A stretch of 64,000 nt of DNA from a bacterium (GCA_017626055.1 JAGAJM010000006.1:310001-374000), one strand, 5' to 3'. Shown: positions 1-9,095, numbered from the stretch's first letter. Notes: a model not told the origin generated them from the sequence alone. Numbers and translations: made by a program.

Positions 1-716
1 AACGCAATCCCAACTGGTTTTCCTTTGTATAAAAGTACGCTTGAAGAATTTGGCATAAATTCAGCATAAACATCTTTTACAACTTTTGTGATAATGTCTC
101 TTGTGCCTTCTTCAGTTGTAAATCTTGGGTCAAATAAGGCATCAGAGCTATCTTTAAAAGATTCATAAATGACTTCAATTGCATCTTCAAAATATCTATC
201 GTGCCAAGATACAACTTCATAATCTTCTGGAAGTTGTACAACTCTTGCTCTGTTAAATATTTCTCTTGATGCGTTAGAATCAAATCTAAATCTCAAAACT
301 TCAATTCCAATAAATTTAAACCCTAGTTTTGCAATTACGCTGATTAGATTTTTTTGTTCCCCTAACATTGGATAGCAAACAATTTTCTCTCTGCGTAGTG
401 GTTGAGTTACATCGAGAAATTTTGCTAAAAGTTCTTTTGCTCTGGCATTAAAATCATCTTTTGTCGCACTGTGAATTATATTTAATTCAATAGCTTCAGA
501 AATTGCTGTTGTATAAACTAAAAATGCAACAGGTTTATTTTCCTCGTATAACACAATACATTTGATTAAATCTTTATCAATCGCATCTAGAAAACCATCA
601 TAATCTAATGGTTCTAATTCAAAATTGTATTCAGTCGCAGCTTTGGTACGAAAATCTTCGTAAAGGTTTTCAAAACTTCCAAAATCTTCAGCTGTTAAAA
701 TTCTTGTGTTATACAT
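1..716 (-). CDS. GNAT-family N-acetyltransferase, truncated by the window edge
   Basis: An open frame runs from an ATG at 716 off the left edge (238 residues visible, no stop). An AAGGA ribosome site lies eight bases upstream of the ATG. The visible C-terminal end, with a strand ending LLYKGKPVGIAF, looks like the acetyl-CoA-binding half of a GNAT fold, and the first ~110 residues look like a partial, degenerate GNAT unit, so a two-domain acetyltransferase is likely. The substrate cannot be told. It starts 11 bases after the ribBA stop and is probably the last visible gene of a ribE-ribBA operon. Family call is from fold-like pattern only; the catalytic core may lie outside the window. Confidence 0.65.
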   Translation of the reverse strand, partial: MYNTRILTAEDFGSFENLYEDFRTKAATEYNFELEPLDYDGFLDAIDKDLIKCIVLYEENKPVAFLVYTTAISEAIELNIIHSATKDDFNARAKELLAKFLDVTQPLRREKIVCYPMLGEQKNLISVIAKLGFKFIGIEVLRFRFDSNASREIFNRARVVQLPEDYEVVSWHDRYFEDAIEVIYESFKDSSDALFDPRFTTEEGTRDIITKVVKDVYAEFMPNSSSVLLYKGKPVGIA

Positions 717-727
717 TCTTCAATTCC

Positions 728-1939
728 TTATAAGTAATGGTGCATTTTCTCTTTTTTAGTATCAATATACCTTTGGTTGTAAGGTGTAATTTCTGATGAT
801 ACTTTAATAATATCACTTACTGTTAATCCGTAACCCTCTAAACCTATGATTTTTTTAGGGTTATTGGTTATCAAGTTGAATGTTGTATAACCCAAATCTA
901 CTAAAATTTGAGCGCCAGTTCCATAATCCCTTAAATCTGACTTAAATCCAAGTGAAATGTTAGCTTCTATTGTGTCTTGACCTTGTTCTTGAAGTTTGTA
1001 TGCTTTAATTTTGTTGCAAAGTCCAATGCCTCTTCCTTCGTGGTCAGTTAAATACACGACTGCACCTTTTCCATAATCGTTGATATATTGCATAGCATTG
1101 TTTAATTGAGAATTGCAATCACATTTCAAACTATGGAAAACATCTCCAGTCAAGCACATACTATGAACTCTAACGGCTGGAATTTTATCAGAGCCATCAT
1201 CTTTGACTAATGCAACATGTTCAGTCCCGTTGATTTGGTTTTTGTATGCGTAAAGTTGAAATTCTCCATAAGGTGTTGGAAGAGTTGTTTCAGCTTCACG
1301 AGTAACAAGTTTTTCTGAACGAAGTCTGTATGCGATAAGTTCTGATACTGTAATAAATTTCATTCCGTGTTTATCTGCAAATTGTCTTAAATAATCACGT
1401 CTTGCCATATGTCCATCTGGAGCCATAACCTCGCACATTACCCCAGCAGGTCTATGTCCGCATAGTTTAGCTAAATCAACAACTGCTTCAGTATGTCCTG
1501 TTCTTTCTAAAACGCCACCACGTCTTGCAACACAAGGGAATAAATGTCCTGGACGTCTTAAATCAGATGGAACTGCATCATGTGCTACTGCAACTTCAAT
1601 AGTTTTTGCTCTATCATAAGCTGAAATCCCTGTTGTAACACCATATTTTTCTGCTGCATCAATGCTGATAGTGAACGCTGTTTTCATACCTTCAGAGTTT
1701 TGTTCAACCATTTGTGGCAAATCTAATTGTTTGGCAATATCTTCTGAGATTGCTAAACAAATTAAACCTTTCACTTCTGAAGCTAAAAAGTTTATAATTT
1801 CAGGAGTAACCTTTTCTGCTGAAACGATTACATCGCCTTCGTTTTCCCTATCTTCATCATCGGCTACGATGATTGGTTTTCCTGCTTTATAATCTTCAAG
1901 TGCTTCTTCTATACTATCAAATCTGAATTTTTCTTCCAT
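728..1939 (-). CDS. ribBA: Bifunctional 3,4-dihydroxy-2-butanone-4-phosphate synthase / GTP cyclohydrolase II
   Basis: Makes both precursors of riboflavin: DHBP from ribulose 5-phosphate, and the pyrimidine from GTP. The 403 residues split into an N-terminal RibB domain (about 1-200) with the acidic DDEDRENEGD motif at 27-36 and the RPGH and RTGHTEA segments near 129-152, and a C-terminal RibA domain with the zinc cysteines C262, C273 and C275 and the DHEGRGIGL loop near 299-307. Length is normal for the fusion. The ATG overlaps the ribE stop (TAATG), so the two are translationally coupled. No ribD or ribH is visible; they may lie elsewhere. Confidence 0.97.
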   Translation of the reverse strand: MEEKFRFDSIEEALEDYKAGKPIIVADDEDRENEGDVIVSAEKVTPEIINFLASEVKGLICLAISEDIAKQLDLPQMVEQNSEGMKTAFTISIDAAEKYGVTTGISAYDRAKTIEVAVAHDAVPSDLRRPGHLFPCVARRGGVLERTGHTEAVVDLAKLCGHRPAGVMCEVMAPDGHMARRDYLRQFADKHGMKFITVSELIAYRLRSEKLVTREAETTLPTPYGEFQLYAYKNQINGTEHVALVKDDGSDKIPAVRVHSMCLTGDVFHSLKCDCNSQLNNAMQYINDYGKGAVVYLTDHEGRGIGLCNKIKAYKLQEQGQDTIEANISLGFKSDLRDYGTGAQILVDLGYTTFNLITNNPKKIIGLEGYGLTVSDIIKVSSEITPYNQRYIDTKKEKMHHYL

Positions 1940-2580
1940 TATATAAATCCATTCTCTTGTAAAAAAGTCATACTAATCTTACTATCATTATCTTTTGCGG
2001 ATAACATTTTTTCAACATATTTGCCTAAAATATCCGTTTCAATATTTACATTATCGCCAATATTTAGGGTTTTTAAGTTTGTGTTTTCAAATGTGTGTGG
2101 AATTATCGCAACTTTAAATTTATTACCATTGATTTCAGCTACTGTTAAGCTGATGCCGTTTATTGTAATTGAACCTTTATGAACGACGTATTTTGTTTGT
2201 TCTTGAGGTATTTCAAATTCTAAGTTATAAAAATCTGTTAATTGTTCTAGTTTTATATATTTACCCCTGCAATCAACGTGTCCTGATACAATATGTCCGC
2301 CAAGACGTGAATTTAGAGTTAAAGCTCTTTCAAGGTTTACGATATCACCTGATTTGAGATTTTCAAAGGTTGTGACTTTTAGGGTTTCATCGCTTACTCT
2401 TGCTTTGAATGAGTTTGAAGATAGTTCAATCACAGTCTGACAAACACCATTTATTGCAATACTATCGCCAAGTTTGGTATCTTCAAGTACAAGAGAGCAG
2501 TCAACTTCAATAGTTGCGCCATTTGAATCTTTTTTAAAAGATTTTATTTTCCCTATTTCTTCAATAATCCCTGTGAACAT
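1939..2580 (-). CDS. ribE: Riboflavin synthase, alpha subunit
   Basis: Catalyses dismutation of two 6,7-dimethyl-8-ribityllumazine molecules to riboflavin. The 213-residue protein begins with the diagnostic MFTGIIEEIG and contains two lumazine-binding barrel repeats, about 1-88 and 92-200, the second opening with GGHIVSGHVD. It is the first gene of the ribE-ribBA unit. There is no Shine-Dalgarno: a -10-like TAGACT preceded by TG (extended -10) ends six bases before the ATG, so the message is probably leaderless. The 58-base upstream gap is too short for an FMN riboswitch. Note that MFTG here is a family motif and unrelated to the F-T-G motif of other proteins in the window. Confidence 0.96.
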   Translation of the reverse strand: MFTGIIEEIGKIKSFKKDSNGATIEVDCSLVLEDTKLGDSIAINGVCQTVIELSSNSFKARVSDETLKVTTFENLKSGDIVNLERALTLNSRLGGHIVSGHVDCRGKYIKLEQLTDFYNLEFEIPQEQTKYVVHKGSITINGISLTVAEINGNKFKVAIIPHTFENTNLKTLNIGDNVNIETDILGKYVEKMLSAKDNDSKISMTFLQENGFI

Positions 2581-2586
2581 AATTTT

Positions 2587-2615
2587 AGTCTAGCACATAA
2601 CTTTTTTCTTTTAAA
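2587..2615 (-). promoter_or_regulatory. Putative ribE promoter (leaderless)
   Basis: On the minus strand TTTAAA, a 17-base spacer ending TGTGC, then TAGACT, followed by six bases and the ribE ATG. The TG one base before the hexamer fits an extended -10. Prediction only. Confidence 0.45.
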
Positions 2616-2638
2616 TAAAGATGAAAAAAGCGTTACAA

Positions 2639-3454
2639 TTATTGAATATAAGCAGGGGCTTGAAGTTTTATTTCAAAAGAGCTTCCTGCAGGGATAGATA
2701 TATTAGATCCTTTTGCTCCTATTGCAGTTATTGGTGAAAGTATTGTGCAAATTGAATATCCAGCCATTCCTACTGCACTTGGAATAGGGGATAATAAGAC
2801 TAAAATAGGGTTGTTTGACATCTTATTTGATAGGTTACGAGATTTTTTATAAAATGATTCCCCTTTATCAATGTGTTTTGATACGTTTTTCCAGTATTGG
2901 CGTTTGCCTTTTATATTGCTGAAGAATATTTTTTTAGAATTTGCTTTTGTGATTTTTCCATCAACTTGATAAGTTTTTCCATTATAGGTAATGCTTGTGA
3001 TATCTATTTCAACAAGTCCACCATTACCAGTGATTTGTGGTCTATGAGAATCAGAAATGATTCCATAAAGTTTTGTACCTGCTGGAATTGTAAGGTTCTT
3101 TTTAAAAACCGCTTCTGTTGTTGTGAATGAAACGTTAGCTCCTTTTTGTGACCAATCAGAAATTGTCTGATTAGAACGAGCCTTGAATTTTGTTCTTGAT
3201 GGAATTTTTGACGCAGTAGTTTTATCTATCTTTGTTATTTTAGGGACAGTTGTTGCATATGTTGGGGTTGTTTTGGGTGGAGATGAAGGGGTTGCTGATT
3301 TTGGTAAATTTGGCAAAACTTTGTATTCCAATTTAGATGAGTTGTATTTCTTTTTTATTTCCTCATCTACGGATAAGTCTAATTCTAAGGCATAGCAATT
3401 TGTTGTTATGCTTAAGAATAATCCAAATAATATTATGAAATTACGCAACATCAT
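2639..3454 (-). CDS. Exported protein with split TrbI/VirB10-like beta-domain
   Basis: Function unknown. A signal peptide covers about residues 1-22 (cleavage near CYA-LE). A Ser/Thr/Pro-rich linker follows (50-90), then a beta-domain holding NLTIPAGTKLYGIISD (120-135) and a matching closing strand NISIPAGSSFEI (251-262), separated by a basic stretch and a hydrophobic Gly/Pro-rich segment (215-247). The IPxGTxxxG pattern resembles the C-terminal fold of VirB10/TrbI-type proteins and is shared with two other exported proteins in this window (the genes ending at 16878 and 34062). It overlaps the DUF805 gene upstream by 14 bases, so the two are cotranscribed. Periplasmic or envelope location is inferred from the signal peptide. 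Confidence 0.75.
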   Translation of the reverse strand: MMLRNFIILFGLFLSITTNCYALELDLSVDEEIKKKYNSSKLEYKVLPNLPKSATPSSPPKTTPTYATTVPKITKIDKTTASKIPSRTKFKARSNQTISDWSQKGANVSFTTTEAVFKKNLTIPAGTKLYGIISDSHRPQITGNGGLVEIDITSITYNGKTYQVDGKITKANSKKIFFSNIKGKRQYWKNVSKHIDKGESFYKKSRNLSNKMSNNPILVLLSPIPSAVGMAGYSICTILSPITAIGAKGSNISIPAGSSFEIKLQAPAYIQ

Positions 3455-3866
3455 TTTTGTCTTTTGGTTGTGCTTTTATAAGCTTACCATCTTTCATCAA
3501 TAGGAGTATTAATACGCTAATTGAGAATACTATCCCAACATATTTTATAATAGGTATAAATGGGTAAGCAAAATTTATGATAAATATTGCAATTGCATAG
3601 AATATGGCATCAGCTTTATTTCCAAAAAGATCCCAAATTCTTTTTGCAAAGTTTAGGCAAGATGTATAAATTGCAAAAATAAAAAGAGCTACCCATAAAA
3701 TGATAAATGGAATAAGAGTATATTTATTCAATTCAAATACCAAGTGCAACAATACTATAACAAGTGTTACAAAACCTATATAACACGCTATAAATAGTGC
3801 AGATTTAAGAAAAGTTTTTCTGCCTATTGGACCATCTAATTTGAATATGTTTCTGCCTTCTTTCAT
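3441..3866 (-). CDS. DUF805-like inner-membrane protein
   Basis: A 141-residue protein with four predicted membrane helices (about 20-43, 48-70, 85-103, 105-123). The N-terminal LDGPIGRKTF and the later FAKRIWDLFGNK match the two recurring segments of DUF805 membrane proteins (an aromatic-glycine-R start, and an RRxxD-like loop between helices). Molecular function of the family is unknown. The C-terminus is basic and cytoplasmic. Its 3' end overlaps the start of the exported beta-domain protein by 14 bases, suggesting coupled translation and a joint envelope role. Confidence 0.7.
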   Translation of the reverse strand: MKEGRNIFKLDGPIGRKTFLKSALFIACYIGFVTLVIVLLHLVFELNKYTLIPFIILWVALFIFAIYTSCLNFAKRIWDLFGNKADAIFYAIAIFIINFAYPFIPIIKYVGIVFSISVLILLLMKDGKLIKAQPKDKNDVA

Positions 3867-3893
3867 TCTGTTAACCCCATTTACTTTGTAATA

Positions 3894-3919
3894 GCTTATA
3901 GGGATAACTCCCTATAAGC
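3894..3919. terminator. Hairpin between gltD-like gene and DUF805 gene
   Basis: GCTTATAGGG and CCCTATAAGC form a perfect 10-bp stem around a six-base loop, just downstream of the gltD-like stop. No U-run follows on either strand, so it may be a processing or pausing hairpin rather than a strong terminator. Confidence 0.45.
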
Positions 3920-3934
3920 CATTAATATTTAGTT

Positions 3935-5305
3935 CTATTTTAATAGTTCATTGATAGCTTTCGCAGCTTTTTTACCAGCACCCATTGCATTGATAGCGTT
4001 AGATGCTCCAACAGGAGCAACGTCACCACCAGCATAAACTGTTGGTAAGTTTGTTGAGCGATTTTCTGCATCAACTTCAATGTAACCTTTAGCATCAGTG
4101 ATGATTTCTAATCCTTCAGCTTGAGCAGATTTTTGGATAATTGGGTTAGGACCTGTTCCTAATGCAACAATTACTGTATCTACATCTTCTACAACATATT
4201 CGCCAGTACCAACAGGTTTTCTTCTGCCAGAAGCATCAGGTTCGCCAAGTTCCATAATTTCAAATTTCATACCAGCAACGTAGCCTTCATTTTCAAGGAT
4301 TTCAACAGGAGCGTGTAAGAATTTGAATTGTACGCCTTCTTCTTTTGCGTGTCTGATTTCTTCTAAACGAGCAGGAAGTTCTTTTTCTGTACGTCTATAA
4401 AGAATTGAAACTTCTTCAAAACCTACACGAACTGCAGTTCTTGCAGCATCCATTGCAACGTTACCACCACCGATAACTGCTACTTTTTTCCCTATTTTTA
4501 AAGGTGTTACACATTCTCCTCTACCTGCACCCATAAGGTTAACACGAGTTAAAAATTCGTTAGCAGAGAATACTCCATTCAAGTTTTCTCCAGGAATTCT
4601 CATCATTTTTGGTAAACCTGCGCCAGAGCAGATAAAAATTGCATCAAAACCATCATCTTTTAATTGTTTTAAAGTGATAGATTTCCCAACAATAACGTTA
4701 GTATGGAATTGAACACCCATTGCTTTTAAGTTTGTAATTTCTCTATCTAAAATAGTTCTAGGAAGTCTGAATGGAGGGATACCATAACGAAGTACGCCAC
4801 CAAGTTTGTGTAGAGCTTCAAATACTACTACTTCGTGTCCAGCTTTTCTTAAGTCAGCTGCAGCAGTTATACCAGCGCAACCAGAACCAACAACAGCTAC
4901 TTTTTTACCAGAAGGTTTGATTTCTGGCATGTCAGCTGCAGTGTTATCACCAACATATCTTTCTAATGCACCAATAGCTACGGGTTCACCTTTAATCCCA
5001 AGAACGCAATTACCTTCACATTGTCTTTCTTGAGGGCAAACTCTACCGCAAACAGATGGTAACATACTTGTTTCACGAATAATTCTACCAGCTTCTTCTA
5101 AGTTATCTTCTTTTAATGCTTTTATAAAATCAGGAATTTGAATGTTCACTGGGCAACCTTGTACACAGCGTGGGTTTTTGCAATTCAAACATCTTGATGC
5201 TTCAAGTTTTACTTGTTCTGGGGTTAAATTACTTTCAACCGGGTCAAAATTAGAACGTCTTTCGATTTTATCTTGTTCTTTTACTCTTTGTCTTTCTACA
5301 GCCAT
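3935..5305 (-). CDS. gltD: GltD-type NADPH flavoprotein (glutamate synthase small subunit or NfnB-like)
   Basis: A 456-residue FAD- and NADPH-binding iron-sulfur protein. Cysteines C39, C42, C47 and C51 and the later CGRVCPQERQCEGNC cluster bind the two 4Fe-4S centres; VVGSGCAG is the FAD Rossmann motif and VIGGGNVAMDAAR the NADPH one. The whole length fits the stand-alone GltA/GltD class (about 450 residues). It feeds electrons either to glutamate synthase or, in the closely related NfnB, couples NADPH to ferredoxin and NADH. No gltB large subunit or nfnA is adjacent, so the two roles cannot be separated here. It has its own promoter and is divergent from rmuC. Confidence 0.85.
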   Translation of the reverse strand: MAVERQRVKEQDKIERRSNFDPVESNLTPEQVKLEASRCLNCKNPRCVQGCPVNIQIPDFIKALKEDNLEEAGRIIRETSMLPSVCGRVCPQERQCEGNCVLGIKGEPVAIGALERYVGDNTAADMPEIKPSGKKVAVVGSGCAGITAAADLRKAGHEVVVFEALHKLGGVLRYGIPPFRLPRTILDREITNLKAMGVQFHTNVIVGKSITLKQLKDDGFDAIFICSGAGLPKMMRIPGENLNGVFSANEFLTRVNLMGAGRGECVTPLKIGKKVAVIGGGNVAMDAARTAVRVGFEEVSILYRRTEKELPARLEEIRHAKEEGVQFKFLHAPVEILENEGYVAGMKFEIMELGEPDASGRRKPVGTGEYVVEDVDTVIVALGTGPNPIIQKSAQAEGLEIITDAKGYIEVDAENRSTNLPTVYAGGDVAPVGASNAINAMGAGKKAAKAINELLK

Positions 5306-5345
5306 AGCCTCATCCCTTCATAAAAAATATAAATCAATTACTGAT

Positions 5346-5374
5346 ATTTTAATTAAAAAATATTCATTGTGCAA
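5346..5374 (-). promoter_or_regulatory. Promoter of the gltD-like gene
   Basis: Minus strand TTGCAC, 17 bases, TAAAAT, placing the start site about 30 bases before the ATG. A GAGG ribosome site follows in the leader. Confidence 0.55.
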
Positions 5375-5467
5375 GCATTTTATTTCGTTACAAGAGTATT
5401 CTTTACGAATTCCATTAAATATGATATTATAGACTCAAAGCAACAGTAATTGAATGGTTAGGGGTAT

Positions 5468-6664
5468 ATGCTTATAGAAATTGTTATTTTATCGTTATCT
5501 ATTATAATGACAGGCTTGCTGGTTTGGTTAATTGCCTCAAAGTATTATGAAAGACAAGTTTTTTCATTAAGAGAGGAAAATTTGCAGTTAAAAGCTCAAG
5601 TTGGGTTAAATGAAAATATTCTCAATGAAGTGAAAGTTGCATTTTCACAAATCGCTCAAGAATCTCTAAAAAATCAGCAAGAAGCTCTTTTAGATGCCCA
5701 CGCTAATGATTTAAAAACAAAGATGGAGCTTTTTAAGTCAGAAGAACTAACCCCTATAAATCGCTTATTAAAAGACTTTAAAGAAAGTATTGATAATTAT
5801 CAAATAGCACATAAAAACGAGTCGTTAGAAATAAAAAATGCTATTTCTACCGCGGAGAAGTATGCTAGAGCTCTTACAATGAACCAAAATTCAAAAGGGG
5901 ATTTTGGTGAAGAATGGTTGGAACAAATTTTTAAGTTTGCAAATTTAGAAGAAAATGTTCATTATGTAAAACAATATGTAGCTGACGATAGAGCAAAACC
6001 AGACTTTATATTAAACTTGCCAAATAATAAAAATATTATTATTGATTCAAAAGTGATTTTGAAAAATTATATTGAATATCAGCAATCAGATAATGACGAA
6101 AGTTTAAAAAAAGCGTTTATTTCGGATTTGAATACTTGTATTGTTAATTTATCCAAGAAAAATTATGAAGATATTGAAACTGTAAACCAGCCAGGGTTTA
6201 TTCTGATGTATATTCCTGTTGAAACTTGTATAAATATGATTTATACAGATTACGATTGTAGAAAAGTTTTAGAATTAGCAAATTCTAGAAATATAATTAT
6301 TGTTGGTACTGCATCAATGCTTGTGACTTTACGTCTTGTAAATCAACTTTGGGCATCTCAAGTTCAGTATGACAATGTTAAAAATATAATTATTGTAGGT
6401 GAAAGCTTATACAACAAGATAGCATCTCATGCTCAAAATTTATTGAATATCCAAAAAACAATCGATAAAGTAGCAGAAAGTATATCTGTTGAGGTTAATA
6501 GATTTACAGCAAGAAAAAATGGTAGTATATTCAAAGATGCTGAAAAATTAAAACAATTCGGGATTTCTTCAAAAGAACTTAAGTCGGGTAAAAAAATTGT
6601 AGAAAATAATATACCACAACAATTTTTGGAGAATTTTGAAGAAGAAATAGAACAAGAAGTTTAG
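5468..6664 (+). CDS. rmuC: DNA recombination protein RmuC homologue
   Basis: RmuC proteins limit recombination between inverted repeats and are thought to carry a nuclease-like fold. This 398-residue copy has an N-terminal membrane helix (about 3-23), a coiled coil (about 30-125), then the conserved domain with GDFGEEWLEQIF, the DFILNLP and IIIDSKV segments (the PD-(D/E)xK-like core) and the later ANSRNIIIVG and LRLVNQLW stretches. Length is normal. The ATG is preceded by an AGGGG site. It is followed after 15 bases by a membrane-protein gene with its own ribosome site, so both are likely one transcript ending at 7873-7902. Confidence 0.93.
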   Translation: MLIEIVILSLSIIMTGLLVWLIASKYYERQVFSLREENLQLKAQVGLNENILNEVKVAFSQIAQESLKNQQEALLDAHANDLKTKMELFKSEELTPINRLLKDFKESIDNYQIAHKNESLEIKNAISTAEKYARALTMNQNSKGDFGEEWLEQIFKFANLEENVHYVKQYVADDRAKPDFILNLPNNKNIIIDSKVILKNYIEYQQSDNDESLKKAFISDLNTCIVNLSKKNYEDIETVNQPGFILMYIPVETCINMIYTDYDCRKVLELANSRNIIIVGTASMLVTLRLVNQLWASQVQYDNVKNIIIVGESLYNKIASHAQNLLNIQKTIDKVAESISVEVNRFTARKNGSIFKDAEKLKQFGISSKELKSGKKIVENNIPQQFLENFEEEIEQEV

Positions 6665-6679
6665 ATATAGGAGATGAAT

Positions 6680-7870
6680 ATGAGTTATTTTGATGAAAAT
6701 AGAAAATTCTTAGCACTAAATGGTGTCTTAGGAAGAAGAGATTTTATCGTAAATTGTTTAATTATTGAAATTATAGAATCGTTGTTTGTTCTAACTCCAG
6801 TTTTTATTGCGTCAGTTATTTCACCAGAGTTTAAAGATATTACGCTTGGACAAGTAAGACCTTTTTGGTATATGTTGCTTCAATGTATTATAGGTTTAGC
6901 TTCAACTGGTTTATATTTTCCTAGCGTAGTTCGTCGTGTAAGAGATATTCTTGGAGAAGAGGATGACAATCGTATTTTCTTAATTTCGTCAGTAATTTCT
7001 GTGATTATTTTTATGGGTTATACACCTGTTGCAAATAGCTTCTTTGGAGGTTGGATTTTATTATTCACTTTATTGTCATTGATATTTATGGCAGGAAAGA
7101 TTACTGGTGAAAAACCAAAAAGTGATGTTATAAAATTTAACTGGGGTGCTTGTTTTGGAACTTGGATTTGGGGTTTGGTGAATAAAGTACCTGTCACTTT
7201 GTTAATGATACCTCTTTTATTTACTGTTGCTTGGGTTCCTTTTATGGTTCTTTGCGGGATGAAAGGTAATGAATGGGCTTACAACAAAAATAAAGAAAAA
7301 TTTGAGAATGTTGATTCTTTCCATTCTGTTCAAAAAAATCAATCCAAACTTATGGTAATTTTAGCTCCAATTATAGCTTTGATTACATTTTTGGCAACTT
7401 CCACATTGTTGTTTGTATCAGTAAAAACTTATGCAAAATATAATCCTAAAGCTGCAGGATTTGTTAAAAATTATATATCTCAATATCAATTAAGTTCTGC
7501 TGAAGATGGGTTTGAATATATTAAGGAAGAAGATGGAGTTTATTCTTTCTTCTTAGATCCAGATGAGTGGACTGTCATTGTAAAATCAGATTTTCTAAGA
7601 AAAAGTATTATAAGAAATGCTCTCAATTATGCTCTTATAAAAAATGATAAAGAGCAATATTCTGTAAGAAGTTTGTTAGAAAATGTTGAGATTGTTAATA
7701 GAACAAAGGTTTATAGCGATTTTAATAATGAAGTTCTTGTTGAATTGGTGTTAGATGTGAAAAAAGCAAAAGAATATGCAAAACAACTCGATGATAAACA
7801 AAAATCAAATGAAATTATAGAGTTTATAAATAGTGGTTATAAATTCAATTATAATCCATCAATTCCATAA
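6680..7870 (+). CDS. DUF805 membrane domain fused to a DUF2628-like membrane domain
   Basis: A 396-residue polytopic membrane protein of unknown function. Residues ~1-135 match DUF805: FLALNGVLGRRDF at the start and VVRRVRD before the third helix. A second block, FNWGACFGTWIWGLVNK followed by a membrane helix and MKGNEWAYNKN, resembles DUF2628-type domains, then one more helix and a soluble 120-residue C-terminal domain. The start at 6680 was chosen over the ATG at 6674 because AGGAG (6669-6673) lies six bases before it and abuts the other. It is a second DUF805 protein beside the one at 3441, with rmuC and gltD-like genes between. Confidence 0.7.
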   Translation: MSYFDENRKFLALNGVLGRRDFIVNCLIIEIIESLFVLTPVFIASVISPEFKDITLGQVRPFWYMLLQCIIGLASTGLYFPSVVRRVRDILGEEDDNRIFLISSVISVIIFMGYTPVANSFFGGWILLFTLLSLIFMAGKITGEKPKSDVIKFNWGACFGTWIWGLVNKVPVTLLMIPLLFTVAWVPFMVLCGMKGNEWAYNKNKEKFENVDSFHSVQKNQSKLMVILAPIIALITFLATSTLLFVSVKTYAKYNPKAAGFVKNYISQYQLSSAEDGFEYIKEEDGVYSFFLDPDEWTVIVKSDFLRKSIIRNALNYALIKNDKEQYSVRSLLENVEIVNRTKVYSDFNNEVLVELVLDVKKAKEYAKQLDDKQKSNEIIEFINSGYKFNYNPSIP

Positions 7871-7872
7871 AC

Positions 7873-7902
7873 AAAAAAGCGGTCTATTGACCGCTTTTTT
7901 TT
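7873..7902. terminator. Bidirectional terminator between convergent genes
   Basis: AAAAAGCGGTC, TATT loop, GACCGCTTTTTT. U-runs on both strands. It overlaps the last codons and stop of the minus-strand gene at 7884. Confidence 0.9.
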
Positions 7903-8339
7903 ATGATAAATTCGTCTATAATATTACAAGCATCTGCAATTAGTTGTTCGCATGGTCTTTCTTCGTAATATTGAGAAGTTCGTTTTGAGGGGATTGGATT
8001 GTCATCGGCATCAACTCCCAGAAGCTCTCTGCATATGATTGTTCCATTTTTCTTTTTAAATTCGTTTGCTAAATTTTGAATTCTTGTGTAGTGTTCGGCT
8101 TTAATTTCATCATTATTATTTTCAGTGTAACCATTTTCTAGTCCTGCAATCATAAACATTGTGCTAACTGCTCCACAGACTTCTCTCATTCTGCCCATAC
8201 CACCGCCAAATGAAGATGAAAGTTTTAGTGCGGTTTCTTTATCAAATCCATATTTTTCAGCGTAAGTTAAAAACACTGATTGAGCACAATTATAACCACT
8301 TGTAAAATATTCTCTTGCGATTTGTTCGTTAGTTCTCAT
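7884..8339 (-). CDS. C_GCAxxG_C_C family redox-type protein
   Basis: A 151-residue soluble protein with the family signature: YNCAQSV near residue 17, the glycine-rich GGGMGRMREVCGAVS near 46-60, and further cysteines at IICREL and RPCEQLI. Members of this family (TIGR01909-like) are found mostly in anaerobes and are thought to bind a redox cofactor or metal; the reaction is not known. The ATG follows a GAGGC site. Its 3' end runs into the shared terminator with the upstream convergent gene. It is nine bases from the next minus-strand gene (rRNA methyltransferase), so these genes probably form one operon. Confidence 0.85.
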   Translation of the reverse strand: MRTNEQIAREYFTSGYNCAQSVFLTYAEKYGFDKETALKLSSSFGGGMGRMREVCGAVSTMFMIAGLENGYTENNNDEIKAEHYTRIQNLANEFKKKNGTIICRELLGVDADDNPIPSKRTSQYYEERPCEQLIADACNIIDEFIIKKSGQ

Positions 8340-8348
8340 ATTTGCCTC

Positions 8349-9095
8349 TTATACAAATAATTCATATAAAATTACAGAAACAGATGTCGCTAAATTCAGG
8401 GATTCAACAGTTTTAGCCATTTCTATTTTTACAGATGTTGTTGAAAATTTTATCAGATCTTCGGACAATCCATTTGCTTCAGAACCAAACATTACAAGAC
8501 AAGGTTGTTTTGTCACAAATGTTTTTAACAAGTTATTGGTTCTTGGTAGTGTTGCAATTCGTTCAAAATCTTTAAAATTATCTTCTAATTCTTCGATTTT
8601 TGTCAAGTGAAGGATTGGTAATTTCCAAAGGTTTCCAACAGATGCTCGAACACATTTTGGATTATAAATATCAACACTTTCTCCATACAAAATAATTGCG
8701 TCTGCTCCAAATGCGACAGATGAGCGGATAATTGTACCAAGATTTCCTAAGTCTTTAATATCTTCTAGAAGAACTACTTTTTTTGTGTTCTTTAGTAGAT
8801 TTTTATCATAAACTTTTTGGTAACCAATAGCAATTGCTTCTGGTGCAGATTCTGTTGTCGTAAGTTTTTTTAATACTGGTTCTGTTGTTTCAATGATTAA
8901 ATCTTTTGCAAAGTCATATTCTTTTAAGTGATTTTTTTCAACAAATATTTTGTCTAGTTTAATTCCACAATCAAAGGCTTCTTTAATTGCTTTGTAACCT
9001 TCCAATAAAAATTTACTGCTTTGAGTACGATATTTTTTTTGTTGAAGTTTGGCACTTTCTTTTACAAGATCATTATTTACGCTTGTGATTTCCAT
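8349..9095 (-). CDS. SpoU/TrmH-family RNA 2'-O-methyltransferase
   Basis: A 248-residue SPOUT methyltransferase that likely methylates rRNA or tRNA ribose using S-adenosylmethionine. The N-terminal ~95 residues are the SpoU substrate-binding domain (FLLEGYKAIKEA). The catalytic domain shows motif 1 DLGNLGTIIRSS, motif 2 MFGSEANGLS and motif 3 ESLNLATSVSVILYE, all intact. This is closest in build to the RlmB/TsnR group, but the target base cannot be read from sequence. Its ATG overlaps the pepP stop (TAATG), indicating translational coupling. Confidence 0.9.
   Translation of the reverse strand: MEITSVNNDLVKESAKLQQKKYRTQSSKFLLEGYKAIKEAFDCGIKLDKIFVEKNHLKEYDFAKDLIIETTEPVLKKLTTTESAPEAIAIGYQKVYDKNLLKNTKKVVLLEDIKDLGNLGTIIRSSVAFGADAIILYGESVDIYNPKCVRASVGNLWKLPILHLTKIEELEDNFKDFERIATLPRTNNLLKTFVTKQPCLVMFGSEANGLSEDLIKFSTTSVKIEMAKTVESLNLATSVSVILYELFV

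Noticed and set aside
2581-2638. Possible FMN riboswitch before ribE
   Set aside because: Gap is 58 bases, too short for the RFN element, and no matching conserved blocks are seen.
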